Assembly (NCBI GenBank): GCA_964058845.1
Contig: CAXKVR010000693.1
Coordinates: 1-40,607 of the forward strand
Reading direction: 5' to 3'
DNA: 40,607 bases
DNA from: Carex sylvatica
Lineage: Eukaryota > Streptophyta > Magnoliopsida > Poales > Cyperaceae
The notes beneath the pieces were generated by a model. The model had not been told where the DNA came from. It saw nothing but the letters and a program-made list of their open reading frames with translations, and searched no databases. Position numbers and translations under genes: made by a program. Below are positions 20,424 through 31,640 of this stretch, piece after piece (within the stretch, counting starts at the first letter, position 1; each line of letters opens with the position of its first letter).

Positions 20424-20990
20424 AATTAAATTTATAACTATATTTTTTTAAAACAATAAATCTAAAAATTGAGAATAATAAAATGAGATATTGAGAGAAT
20501 GAGAGATTGAGAAAGTGTGAAAATATGGAGAGGAAGGGGTGTATTTAAAAAAAATGTTGGAGGGAGAATAAAATTTGAAATTTAATAAAAAAATAAATAA
20601 ACAAAAAACAAGGGTGTGATGGGTGGGTCCGGCCGGTTCGGTTTGATTTGACCGGTCCGGGCCCGGTTTTGTTTGAACTGACCGGGAGGGAGGAAAAAAT
20701 TTGAAAAATTTAAAATTAAAAAAAAAGAGGTACGGGCACACAAGTATACGGGTGTGAGCACAGGCACGGGCACAGGCACAGGCACACGGGTTCACAGGCA
20801 CGAGCGCGGGGGTATACGGGTACGAGTAAACCGATCCGGGTATGGTTGGATTTTTTTCCGAAAAAACATGCCTTGCCCGTTTTATACCCCTACCTGTGTA
20901 CTCGTTTACCTGCTTATACCTGAGGCTAGGGCACGGGTATTCCAGGCAGCTGGCACGGGCGGTGTAGTGTCAAACGCCTACTTAGAGATC
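20424..20990. repeat. GC-rich GGCACA/CACGGG word repeats
   Basis: Around 20620-20700 there are CCGGTCCGGGCCCGG-type words. At 20730-20830 and 20930-20965 there are runs of GGCACA and CACGGG hexamers on both strands. Compositionally unlike the AT-rich surroundings, it resembles the GC-rich ends of some plant DNA transposons, but I could not find paired termini. Reading frames through it are artefacts of the hexamers. Confidence 0.45.
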
Positions 20991-21000
20991 ACCACTAACC

Positions 21001-21106
21001 TATTCATGTTTTATGTGGATTTGATATTTTTGTCGTGATTTGATTCATGTACCTATTCATGTTCTATGTGGATTTGATATTTTTGTGGTGATTTGATTCA
21101 TGTTCT
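21001..21106 (+). repeat. 53-bp tandem duplication
   Basis: Two adjacent copies starting TATTCATGTT(T/C)TATGTGG at 21001 and 21054 with very few differences. No coding content. Confidence 0.85.
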
Positions 21107-21622
21107 TTATTCGTCTTCTACCCCGACCTGCTTCATGTTCAATGCTCTAGCACAGGCTTTAGTAAAATTACATTTCAAGGAAATAGGACTTCTGATCTTG
21201 ATTGAGTGGCTTAAAAAAATTGTATTCTAGTTACAAAATTACTCGAGCTTAAATCAAATCGGGATTACGTGGATTCTTTTAAAAAGTATCTGTACATTAG
21301 CGCGCATTTACGTATCATGTAACAATTAATTAAAAAATACATTTTGATACAACGACTACTAGAATAATCAGTAATGACATGGGCACCGATTGGTTTTTTG
21401 CAAGGACTTGCCCTTGCAACAGGCCTGAAAAAAAATTATCTGCAAGCGTTTACCATATAAATACTAAGTTTCTAACTCTTTGCAAGAACTTGCTCCTCTA
21501 ATACATTTTCATATGCTTTTGCATGGGCCAGTGCATGGAAAAAGCGTGCATGCAAATACTTTGTGAATTGGCTTCCATCATTGTAATGCAAGGAATTCAG
21601 CATGGGTCTCACTTGATATTTG

Positions 21623-24545
21623 CCGAAATTTTTAAATATACCATAATAAAAAAATAAATCAAATAACTATTATTTTCTGAAAATTTGAAATTTACCATGG
21701 CCACATCTACCCAATGCGGATCCCTTTTCTGAGGATTGCATCTAGGAGATGCGGACTCAGATAGGGGCCCGCATCTACCTGATGTGGGACCCCCCCCCCT
21801 TTTTTTCCTTTTTTTTTTTTTCCTTTTTTCTTCCCAAATAGATGTGGTTGATACAAAAATTTTCATTATACTATTTTTTAAACAAAAGATGCGGCATAAA
21901 GCAAACACATAATTAGAAGAGAAAAAGCTCTCGTCCACACTGTTCTGTCCACGATTTGTCCACAACATTATCCATTCTAAGTTTAACTATCATTAATAGT
22001 TTGATTAACTATCATCGGTCCCCACTCAAAGCTTTTTATTTAAAAATTATCTCTCCCTGTTGTCTTTCTCTCTCCTCATTTTCATATCTGAAAACAATAA
22101 TTGTGTCGTTCATTTTCCATCTCTTTTCGTAAGATCCAGATTCGACCTGCAACAATGGCCTTCTCTCCGATGGCCTCCCCTCGACGGCCTCCTCTTCGAC
22201 CGGTCTCCACCGATGGCCTCTCCTTTGGCGGTTCTCCTCGACGATCTCTCCTTTGACGGTTCTCCTCGACGATCTCTCCTTTGGCGGTCTCCTCTTCGAC
22301 GGGTTCTTGATTGTGCAGATATTGAACGGCCTCCTATCCTACAATTCATTTTTCAATGGCAACACCACTACTCACTGCTCGCCGGTGCCACTACTCGATG
22401 CTCGCCGACACCACTACTCATCGGAGCTTTCTTCTCTTCGTCAGACTTCTCCGGCATCTCTCTTAGATTCTAATGGAGAGAGATGATCTAAGAGAGGTGA
22501 TCTGGAGGAGAGAGATGAGAGCGAGATGATCTGGAGCATAATCGAATTATTTTACAGTATTCACCTTGTAGTTTTATAATATGCATATTGTGGTTTTACA
22601 GTATTCAAAACAACTTATTTACTATTCTATTTAAGTTTCATTCCTTCTATTGATTTGAATTTATAATCAAGATTTTCTTGCTTCTATTGAAGTTTCATTT
22701 GAATTGATGCAGTCTCAGGCGCATATGTATTATATGAACTTTGATTTGAATTTTAATTGTATCATTTATTGTTCAATAACGGATCTCGCATTATTTGATG
22801 GTCTGATTTGAAATGCATAGTTCGTTTTCTTTATGTCGTTGTTTTGAATTGTCTGATGTACGAAATTACATGATTCTATATTTTATTTTACAGTATTCGA
22901 TTTTACTTTCGAAAGAAGAACACGATGGAATTTTGTCGTCTATGAAGTAGTCAATTAACTTATACTACTTCAGATCTGGTGAAATATGTAGAGTATTTTT
23001 ACAAGATATAGTTCACAGTTTGTTTGATGCTATTTTGGATGTTGAATGATATACTTATGTTTGGTATTATGTGGTGAATATTATGGATGTGTTGAACATA
23101 TGCTGTTGAACTGATGTGTTTTGTTGAGCAATTGTGTATTACAGTTTGGAATTGTTATATTTGTAGTTAAGATGTGTCATTTTACAGTATTGAGCTATTG
23201 TTGTTTTTATTTTTTGACTTTTTATTTTGAATGTTCTTGATGTTGTATACATTCAATTAATTTATAGTTTAGATATAGATATTTTATAGTATTGGTGTTT
23301 TTGTAGGTTGTATGTTTTGTTTTTATAGTTTAAGTTGACAATTTTATAATATTGAAATTTGGTACTTTTTAAATTTTATTTAATCATTTTCATCTGCTAA
23401 TTTTACATTGTTAAAAATTTATAGTTTTTACATGTTATTTTTACAGTTTAACTTGATATTTTTACAGTATTGAAAATTGACCACTTTAATCATAAAAAAA
23501 AATATACAAACTATAAAATTGCAGTCATGGGACCACTTAAAATACTAGCTAGATGTTTTTTGATTAACTGACATATTTTATGTGATATATTGTGTAAATG
23601 TACAGCATGTAAGAATAGTTTTACAGTATTCGTGCAAGTCAAATGCCAGTTTTTCTGTGGACAGTTAGACGCTTCCTAATTAGAAAGAAAACGCATAAAA
23701 CAGATGCAAGTTGAAGCATTTTTTTTATAAACCATAATTAGAATACAAATTATCAAATTTAACATACATATATTGAACAATCATAGATAATTTCAATGAT
23801 CTTTGAATAATAAATGAAACCGTAAAAAAAAATTTAAACAACCATAACTTTGACTAGGAAAGTTGAATTTGCGTGTATGACCACAATTCGGAAAGGGGGG
23901 ACGAGACGGATTTGGATTTTGCCCTAAGGAGTATCACTGGGCACCCGACAAAATTAGAATTGCAAAAAGTATATCGTTTAGTGCCTCAAAAATTCAGTTT
24001 AAGTTTTCTATCAACGGTAGACATACAACGATCGGTATTTTGTTTAGTATAATTTAGGTTTTTATAGTGTAATTATTAATTGTAGAATATTTTAGTTTAA
24101 TTTAGCTTTTTGCATGTAGTATAAATTAATTGTTGAATGATTTAAATTTTTTAGTGTAATTTAGATTTTTGTAGTGTAATTGTAGAATAATGTCGAGTAA
24201 TAGAATGAATGTTAATATTTTTTTTGTATGTGTTTATTTATATTGTAGTTGAATTTGCATGTTAAACAGATGCAACTGATACATAAAATTTTATATAATT
24301 ATTCAAACTTGCATCGCATCTTTTGTTTAAAAAATAATATAATGAAATTTTTTGGTATAATCAGCCGCAACTGTTTGGAAAAAAGGGGTCGCATCGGGTA
24401 GATGCAGACCCCTATCTGAGTCTGCATCCTCTAGATGCGGTCTCCAGAAAAGGAGTCCGCATCTACCCAATGCGGCCAGGTTAAATTTCAAATTTTCACA
24501 AAATAATGGTTATTCGGTTTATTATGGTATATTTAAAAATTTCGG
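21623..24545. mobile_element. Mutator-like element (MULE), 2.9 kb, long TIRs
   Basis: Flanked by a 9-bp duplication, TGATATTTG (21614-21622) and TGATACTTG (24546-24554), one mismatch. The TIRs begin CCGAAATTTTTAAATATACC and run ~280 bp (21623 to ~21905; ~24270 to 24545). They include a hairpin-rich zone of CGCATCTACCC / GGGTAGATGCGG words. Long TIRs plus 9-bp duplication are the MULE signature. The interior has no MURA-like transposase; it contains a C- and T-rich gene-like leader (22060-22490) and AT-rich DNA with many TTTTACAGTATT words that is related to 25880-28560. This composition fits a Pack-MULE, although the source gene is not identified. Confidence 0.87.
22230..22290 (+). repeat. 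28-bp tandem repeat inside MULE
   Basis: Two units of GGTTCTCCTCGACGATCTC..., at 22230 and 22258, with diverged partial copies on both sides (TGGCCTCC / CGGCCTCC words). The period is not a multiple of three, so the frames across this segment probably do not encode a repeat protein. Confidence 0.7.
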
Positions 24546-24978
24546 TGATACTTGCAAGGCTGTCCAGTATGAGCCCCACTTAGTATTTGCAAAGAAATAA
24601 AGGATCATAAAAGTAATATAAACATAATCATGAAAAGATTACAACGATAGCCCCATGTAAAAATATGTCTCACTAGTTTAGATTTATTTGCATGTCCATA
24701 GAAACAGGTATTTGCATGAAACATTTAATAAAATATAATATCTCACATATTTGACGAGGGATGGCTATTTAAATATTATTTGCATGGGCCGATCGAAAAC
24801 CTTTGCATGGGTAACCATCAGGGATTTGCATGCTTGACTATTTACATGTGGCTATCTTTGCAAATAGTTTTACATGTATCAGAAAAACTTTTTTTTTTTT
24901 TTTTGCATGAACCCTTCACTGCCATACAAATAGTAAGTCCTACTGTTGTGACATTATTAATTATTCTATAGCATAGTG

Positions 24979-25880
24979 AATACTTTCGTATGAGATTCGG
25001 CGAAGTTTGAAAAAAAAAATGTTAACCTTTTTAATAATAACAACATATATATTCTTTAAGAAAAAAACATAAAAAAAAGAATAATCATCGGATTTATCGT
25101 TATTTCTATCTACAATGAAATAAGTGTTGTTCGTCAAACATTACAAACATTATATTTTACAGATTTTAAAATAAATAATTAACTTGCGAATCTTTATGAG
25201 TGTATAAAGAACATTTTTTATGAACATTTGAAATTTTTAGCCTGTATAAACATATATAGAGTGAAAAAATTGTACTGTGTGTCGTAACTAACATGCCATG
25301 ACTTTGGTCTCATTCCGCATTGTGCTGTGATTAAGTTAATTTTTCACGTGCTGTATCGTACCGTGACCAAAATATCAAGAGATGATTATTTTTCACAATG
25401 TTCGTCGTACCATTTTTTTCACTCTAGACACAGGAAGCAACTAATTGTATCCAGCAAGTTGTACCCAGTTTTTATAAAAAAAAACTATCATTTGACTTGT
25501 GTGAATATTGTAAAATTATTTTTCCATACTGTATACTTAAATAACAAATCATACATAATACATCATTAAAAAAATCTAACAACCAACGACCCTAGCAAGG
25601 GGTCCCGAGTTTGTTGCTAATCGTTTGCAACTTGCACAATTGGCCAAAATACCTATACTACAGAGGGACAACTTGTTGTATTTTCAGAGGAACATATTCT
25701 AGAAGATTTCAAAACCATAACACTTTTTAATTTGCAGTTATTTTCAAATATCACGGAAATTATATGCAAAATTAAATTTTTTGCATAAAAATTAATTTTA
25801 TTTCGAAATTAATTTTATTTTTCTAATTTTTAAAATTTCTTCAATTATTATTATTCAACGCACAAAATTATCATTTAAAA
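24979..25880. other. intergenic, no gene recognised
   Basis: AT-rich with no conserved frame on either strand. A short GGGTCCC-centred GC patch lies at ~25590-25612. Confidence 0.45.
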
Positions 25881-26898
25881 TAAACTATACATACTGTAAA
25901 CAAATCTGTGTACAATAACCAGACATGGATATTAAAAAGTGAAATAAAACTTGAATACTGTAAAACTGAGAACTGAAACTATAAAACTAACAATAAAAAT
26001 TATAAAATTTAAATACTGTAAAACTGGCAGATGTAAAATAAAAAACAAATCTATGTATACTATAACCAGAAAAATGGATTGAAAAGTGAAATAAAACATG
26101 AAAAACTATAAAACTGACACATGAAACTATAAAACTAAAATAGACAAACTATAAAACTTCAATACTGTAAAACTAGCAGATAAAAACTATAAAACTAACA
26201 GATGCAAACTATAATACAAAAATACTATGTAACACAAGTTGAACAAAAATAATTGTTTACAAGCATTTGTTCCACACAAATATACTATTCAACACAGAAA
26301 TAGAATTTTTCAATAGTACAAAAAACAAACAATAACATTCAACACACAAATACATCAGTTCCACACAAGCATACTATTCAACATACATCTACTACTTCAT
26401 CACCCTTTGGTGAACACCTAATAGTTTGCAATATCCATCTATATATACTATAAACAAAAGATGGATATTGCAAAGTGAAATAAAACATGAATACTGTAAA
26501 ACCAACAGATACAAAATATAAAACAACATGACGAATTATGTAAACACATTGTTCAACAAACATAACTGTTCAAAAAACATAAAATGTCACTGGTCACAAA
26601 CACATTGTTCAACAAAACACAACTGTTGAACAACACTAGCATACAAAAACAATAATATTCAACACTCAAATATATTTATTCCACAAAATCATAATATTCA
26701 GCACACAAATATTACAATAGATAGAATGACAAATCTTTTGAAAATTTGTTACTTCATAACCCTCTAATGAACATTATTTGGATGAGAGAAGTCTTATCAC
26801 TAGAACAAGACATTCCATTGAAATATCATCCTGCAAAAAAAAGTTATAAATTAGAGTTACTTGTCCGAAAGAATAAACAAGGTTATAAATTAAATTAT

Positions 26899-27165
26899 AA
26901 GAATCATGTAAAATAATTGCAAGAATCATGTAAAATATTTGTAAAAATCTTGTTAAACAATTACAAGAATTCTATAAAACTCGTTCAAGAATCATGTAAA
27001 ACTATTGCATGAATCCTGTAAAACTAGTTCAAGAGTCATGCAAAAAAGAATTGCAAGAATCATGTAAAATAATTGCAAGAATCATATAAAACTAGTTCAA
27101 TAATCATGTAAAAATAGTGCAAGAATCTTGTAAAATAATTGCAAGAATCTTGTAAAACAATTGCA
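26899..27165 (+). repeat. 22-bp minisatellite, about 12 units
   Basis: Consecutive units of the form AAGAATCATGTAAAATAATTGC with substitutions (AAGAATCCTGTAAAACTAGTTC and similar). The period is 22, with one 24-bp unit. No coding role; it is embedded in the TACTGTAAAAC-rich region. Confidence 0.87.
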
Positions 27166-28324
27166 TCAGCTGAAATACTAACTGAACAAGCTGCATGAAT
27201 CAATTTAGATATGTAAAATAAAGAACTGAAAACTATTGCATAAATTGTGCATGTAAACTATTGCATATATCATGTAAAACTATAGATAGATCCTGTAAAA
27301 CTTTTGCATAGATACTGTAACCCTAACCCATTCAGATTGTGAACATAACAAACCGACACTTTAAAACCTAAACAGATAAAGTGAAACAACTAAAAATGCA
27401 TTAAAATTTTGCCATTTCAGTGATAAACTAATCAAATATATACTATAACACTATGACATAGATACAACAAAACTAACTAATCAACACTATAAACCCTTAT
27501 AGATCAAGTGAAAAAAAATCAAATGACGATAAAATTGAGCCATTTCAGTAAGAAATTCCATAATTATTACACTAAAGCCTTTCAATGCACTATAAATAAG
27601 TACTAAAAATAAAAATAAGAATGAAAACCATGCGAATTTTGTCTCTCTTTGTCATTAGACGCCTCGCCACTTGTTTGACTGAGAACTTTGGGTTAAACAT
27701 TTCTCGCCTAAAAATGATGTAAAACTCTTCATAGAATCCTATAAATTGTAATATGAAATACTGTAAAATCATATTTGTACTCCTCAGGCCGCTCGTTCGA
27801 TAGCGGATGACAATTGTTGCATATTCCTCCGATGGCAAGGAAGAAAAGCACAATCTCCTTACCGCTCCTCAGGCAATGCTACATCAGCACTTGGCAGACC
27901 TTCCCGACTAGGATAGCCTTGAAAAGGCCCGGATCCATGACTCCTTCGAGTTCATATCACATCTCTCTCATCTCTTTCATCCAGATTGTCACAAGATGGA
28001 TACTATAAAACCACAATATGTATATTGTAAAACCACAAGGTGAATACTGTAAAACAACAAGGTTAATACTCCATATTGCGTCTCTCTCATTTCTCTCCTC
28101 GAGATCGCCACAAGATGGATAGTGTAAAATCACAAGATGGATATTGTAAAATCATAAATACTGTAAAACAACCAAGTTTATACTTTTGATCGCCTCTTTC
28201 TCATCTCTCTCCTCCAGATCGTGTCTCTCATCTTTCTCCTCCAGATCGCCTCTCTCAGATAATCTCTTCCAATCTCCGTGGTCGGAGCAGCGGCTAAGCC
28301 CGCGCAAGGGAAAGAGCAGAGAAC

Positions 28325-28425
28325 GAGGGAGAGAGAGATCTTCAGGGGGAGAAAACAGAGGAGAGAGAGAGAGGTCTTCAGGGGGAGAGAACGAAGGAGA
28401 GAGATAGAGGTGGAGGAGAAACAAT
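28325..28425 (+). repeat. purine-rich tandem repeat
   Basis: Three diverged units containing GATCTTCAGGGGGAGA / GGTCTTCAGGGGGAGA followed by GAGAGAGAG, spaced roughly 38-48 bp. Reading frames here are low-complexity Arg/Glu/Gly and not credible proteins. Confidence 0.65.
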
Positions 28426-28564
28426 TTTTGTTTGAAAAATAACTATAATTGGAGAAGTTTTAGAAAGATGTTAGAGGAACGACATTGAGGAATAGTTAAG
28501 GTGGTTAAAAGTCTTATCCAATTGACATGGATAAAAAGTGGATAAAGAAGACTGAGTATAGAAA

Positions 28565-28945
28565 TCTTTTCTCCTAGACATATACAACACACGTTTCAGA
28601 CATCGTAAAAAATGGCGACAAGAGGTACGTCTCCAAACACTAATTAACAATTTGGTCCTATATCTTTTTTCAAAATCACTTGGTCGATTTTTGTCTCCTT
28701 AACGTTCAGAAAAATTCAACGAATATTTTTTTCCAGCATGCATATGTACTCATAGGATTTCATTAATTATTTAACAATTCATTGTTGGTGCATTGAAGAG
28801 CTTATATACAATCAATCACGTTATTTTATTTTTAATTGATTTGTTATTAGTTTCATTTTGTTTTTGTTCCTTTTTGACTCATAATCATCCCTTAGTATTT
28901 TCCAAACAATTCCTTAATGCACGAGCTATTTAATTAAAATGCAAG
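28565..28945. other. intergenic, nothing recognised
   Basis: AT-rich, no open frame of note on either strand. Confidence 0.45.
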
Positions 28946-28959
28946 AACAAAACATCTAA

Positions 28960-30160
28960 AACTTTGAAAATTAATCTGACAGTACAACAGGCATACCACC
29001 AAAACTTTGAAAATTTATGTATCATAAGGGGAATGGTACATCAAAGAGAGCTACTGGCACAATTGCATTAGCTACATAACATTTTAAGAAACCAGTCGTC
29101 ATTATCAGGAGCACTAGATGAAGTACAATGGACTCTGACAACAACAAATGAGTTTTCTGTGAGATCAATTTATAGAGGTTTGAAAGAGGATAATCATAAT
29201 GCAAGTCGGATACACAAGGTTTGGAAAATGAAGGTGCCTCCAAGGATGAAGGTATTTGCTTGGTTAACCTATATATCTTGAAAAGATCTTAACGGCAGAA
29301 AATTTGAAAAAAAGATGATGGAATCTATCGAGTATGTGTGTACTCTGTAGAGCTAATGAGGAATCAATCAAACACTTATTCTCCGAGTGTACTTTCTCAT
29401 TGACTGTTTATACAGCCCTTACTGGTATATTCAATTATCAGTAAGAAATTGGCGAAATGAATTTGATGAAGATTGCGCACATAAATGGGTGGTAAAAGAA
29501 CATAGAGAGATTAAATCCAAGGAGGTCCTTCTATTAGCTATGTTCATCTGTTGGAGAGAATGATGTTCTAGAATCTTTAGAGATCAGATTAAAGTAGTAC
29601 AGGAGCTAGTTGAAGAGGTTCAGGAGCAATGGCGGTTTCTACATTAAGAGTACAAGAGCTAATGGAAGAGGTGCAAGATCAATGGAGGTTTCTTCACTGT
29701 TTAAGGGAGGACAGTGGAGATTTCAAGAGAAGAATGGGATACTGGTACGAGATCGGTGATACTGGTACACGATTCAGTTACTGGTACAAAGACCGGTACA
29801 GGAACTTGATTACTGGTACGACAATGGAAGAAGAAAGTTACGTGAAGTTAGGTTCAGCAATGCAAGATACGCTGTATGCTTAGAAGAACGATGCAGAATT
29901 GGAAAACAAGGCATCTCTACTCACTGACAAGAAGTTTTGCAATTTTTACATTTTAAACCCTGGTTTTCGTCAATTTTTAGTTCGTCCTTTTTATGTCTGA
30001 TTTTGTGGTTTCTTTTGTTTTCTATTTATGTTTTTTCATTTGTTTTTCTTTATATTCAACGAAGTTGAATAACATCAAGCTTTTGTAATTGGTTTCATGT
30101 TGAAACCTTTTTATGATCAATAAAACAAATAAGGACTAGATCCTTATTTTTTCTCAAAAA
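28960..30160 (+). mobile_element. LINE 3' fragment (zf-RVT and tail)
   Basis: A second LINE, strongly 5'-truncated. Across frames it encodes SGALDEVQWTLTTTNEFS, VRSIYRGLK, VWKMKVPPRMKVFAWLTY, then C-x2-C and NEESIKHLFSEC, the zf-RVT region found after the RT in plant L1-type LINEs. Stops interrupt it (for example ~29280). The 3' UTR ends with CTCAAAAAAAC at ~30155-30162. The word AACATCTAA(A/T) with preceding A's occurs at ~28948-28960 and ~30158-30170, a good candidate target duplication, so this is probably a genuine truncated insertion. It has the same orientation as the other LINE but is clearly diverged from it. Confidence 0.82.
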
Positions 30161-30258
30161 AACATCTAATACCAAAAGGAGAGTCCATTATTAATGATAC
30201 TGATCAGAAGAGACAACTTAATTAGTAATGGATTATACGACTCATGCATGAGACCATG

Positions 30259-30448
30259 ATCTCAGATCAAAAGGTCGACCTAAAGATGAGGTAGAATTAT
30301 TAATAATCGTTTTACCAATGCCCAGCTGATACACTGGCAAAACTTGGTTGTATATCTCAGATCAAAAGGTCGACCTAAAGATGAGGTAGAATTATTAATA
30401 ATCGTTTTACCAATGCCCAGCTGATACACTGGCAAAACTTGGTTGTAT
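30259..30448 (+). repeat. perfect 95-bp tandem duplication
   Basis: Two adjacent identical copies (30259-30353, 30354-30448) beginning ATCTCAGATCAAAAGGTCG. Identity over the full unit indicates a recent event or an assembly duplication. Confidence 0.92.
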
Positions 30449-30568
30449 TTCGTTTGGATCGAGATATTTATTGGGCTTTTATTTTCTCAAGGAATGGTAT
30501 AAGAAACAATTTTTGGCTACTGCAAAGTATCCACACTAGATTAGTAACACTATATATCAGTACATGGA

Positions 30569-30802
30569 TCAGATGCACCCATTATCTGCACGGGAGCGGG
30601 GCCTTCCAATAGGCATCGGAACAAATTTTGTATGATATCTCGTCAGGACCATTTGATCCGTGCGATAGTTGTGCATAAAATTAAAATTAAGAACTCCAAT
30701 GAAACTCAACACAGATCGAACAGCTAGACCGGCATCAGATCCCCTTCGCTTCCTATCTGGGCTTGTTGGAGTCTGCAATGAAACAAATTCGATATGAATC
30801 AA
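30569..30802 (-). CDS. hypothetical exon, 77 codons, unrecognised
   Basis: An open minus-strand frame with a possible acceptor (TTTCATTGCAG) just before ACTCCAACAAGCCC, giving TPTSPDRKRRGSDAGLAV onward to a TAG. Composition is normal rather than repetitive, which is why it is kept. No family is recognised and no partner exon was found between here and the aspartic protease 840 bp away. It may be chance or the last exon of an eroded gene. Confidence 0.22.
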   Translation of the reverse strand: MIHIEFVSLQTPTSPDRKRRGSDAGLAVRSVLSFIGVLNFNFMHNYRTDQMVLTRYHTKFVPMPIGRPRSRADNGCI

Positions 30803-31340
30803 TAATATTTATTGGATGTCCCTTTGCAGTAGAATCTCAAGAAATACTGTTAGCATGGTGAATGTTTATCATAAGAACATGTAACATTTTATATCAGCGA
30901 CGACCCCTAATTAATCAATATCCATGTGGAACCTTTTTTTTATTAATGTTATAAAATTTCTTGCAAGAGTTAATCATTAATTAAAATATAAGAAAAATAC
31001 TTTCAAGACAGTTACAAAATATTGATATTATACTTTTATGGCTCCAAAAGATGAGATAAACATTGTAAAGAATAAATTTAATTAGTCCAGTATCAAATTT
31101 AGAATGCATGATATACTAATCTAATTATTAATTAAAATAATTATCTAGCTATTAAAACTACCCCAATTAACAAAATAAAATGTACATTACATGAGTTGAC
31201 AACCAAAAATGAAGACTAATAAAAAGACAGAGAAACTGCGTGCACGATTTATTGATAAAGAATATTTCACATTTTTAAACATATAGGACTGTTGACCACA
31301 ACAATGAGCCACGCTTATAAAGTTATTGTAAAAAGAAAAA
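30803..31340. other. intergenic, nothing recognised
   Basis: AT-rich sequence between the hypothetical exon and the remnant of a duplicated protease 3' end. Confidence 0.45.
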
Positions 31341-31348
31341 GAAAAAAA

Positions 31349-31415
31349 CACCCCAATTTTTGTGCGGACTGAGGGTGAGCACCACCCATTGACAAATCAC
31401 AAGTGGTCACATTTT
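31349..31415 (-). pseudogene. remnant of an aspartic protease 3' end
   Basis: This stretch resembles 31584-31660, the C-terminus and 3' flank of the intact aspartic protease: shared ACACCCCA(A)TTTNTTGTG and AAATCACAA(G/C)(T/C)GGTCACATT words. On the minus strand it would encode CDHL-stop, against CDRL-stop in the gene. The adjoining A-rich tract (31325-31348) also matches 31560-31583. It is probably what remains of a tandem paralogue. Confidence 0.6.
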
Positions 31416-31640
31416 ACACATTAATTAATTACATCTACAAAATTCAGACATGCAATATAAATTCTCTATTTTTTTTGTTTTTGGTAAATTAAGAAATTTT
31501 ACATATATTGAACATATAATACTTGAGCACATCAATATTAAGGCCACACTATCAAAAAGTTTCTAAAAAAAGGAAGAAAATAACACCCCATTTCTTGTGT
31601 GATCTGATAATGAGCATCCATACTTGAATAGTTTGAGAAA

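Larger units (their letters stand above)
21354..24978. mobile_element. non-autonomous CACTA element split by a MULE
   Basis: Left end GACTACTAGAATAATCAG, with G for the first C; right end, reversed, CACTATGCTATAGAATAAT. The two share TAGAATAAT(C/T)A(G/A)TAATG(A/T)CA. Both arms (21354-21613, 24555-24978) are full of TTTGCAAGG / TTTGCATG words, as in the CACTA at 12381-15830, so the two are related. Flanks AAC and AAT could be a mutated 3-bp duplication. Without the inserted MULE only ~690 bp remain and no coding sequence. The relative age is clear: the CACTA was present first. Confidence 0.72.
25880..28560 (-). repeat. AT-rich repeat region related to MULE interior, inverted
   Basis: The plus strand carries many TACTGTAAAAC words (for example ~25965, 26020, 26165, 26490, 27755, 28045, 28150) and AAACTATAAAACT words. 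These are reverse complements of the TTTTACAGTATT and AGTTTTATA words in 22550-23640. The match is strongest at 27990-28260, whose reverse complement contains a GATCTGGAGGAGAGAGATGAG block and a TTTTACAGTATTCACCTTGT block, both found at 22490-22600. I could not find terminal repeats, so the borders are approximate. A coding-like GC-richer patch at ~27785-27960 has no recognised family. It may be a diverged copy of the sequence captured by the MULE, or an older element. Confidence 0.55.

Noticed and set aside
20448..20801. Frame with CACACA-type cysteine/alanine repeats
   Set aside because: Encoded by GC-rich hexamer repeats; no domain resemblance.
22060..22486. Arg/Pro/Leu-rich frame in the MULE (RPPLDGLLFDRSPP)
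   Set aside because: It spans a 28-bp repeat that is not a multiple of three and has equally long frames in other registers and on the other strand. Treated as leader-like DNA rather than a protein.
26899..27165. Possible CRISPR-like array from regular 22-bp units
   Set aside because: Units are contiguous with no unique spacers, and the host is a plant; it is a minisatellite.
28152..28424. Arg/Glu-rich frames on both strands
   Set aside because: Purine-tract low complexity with a tandem repeat; no credible protein.
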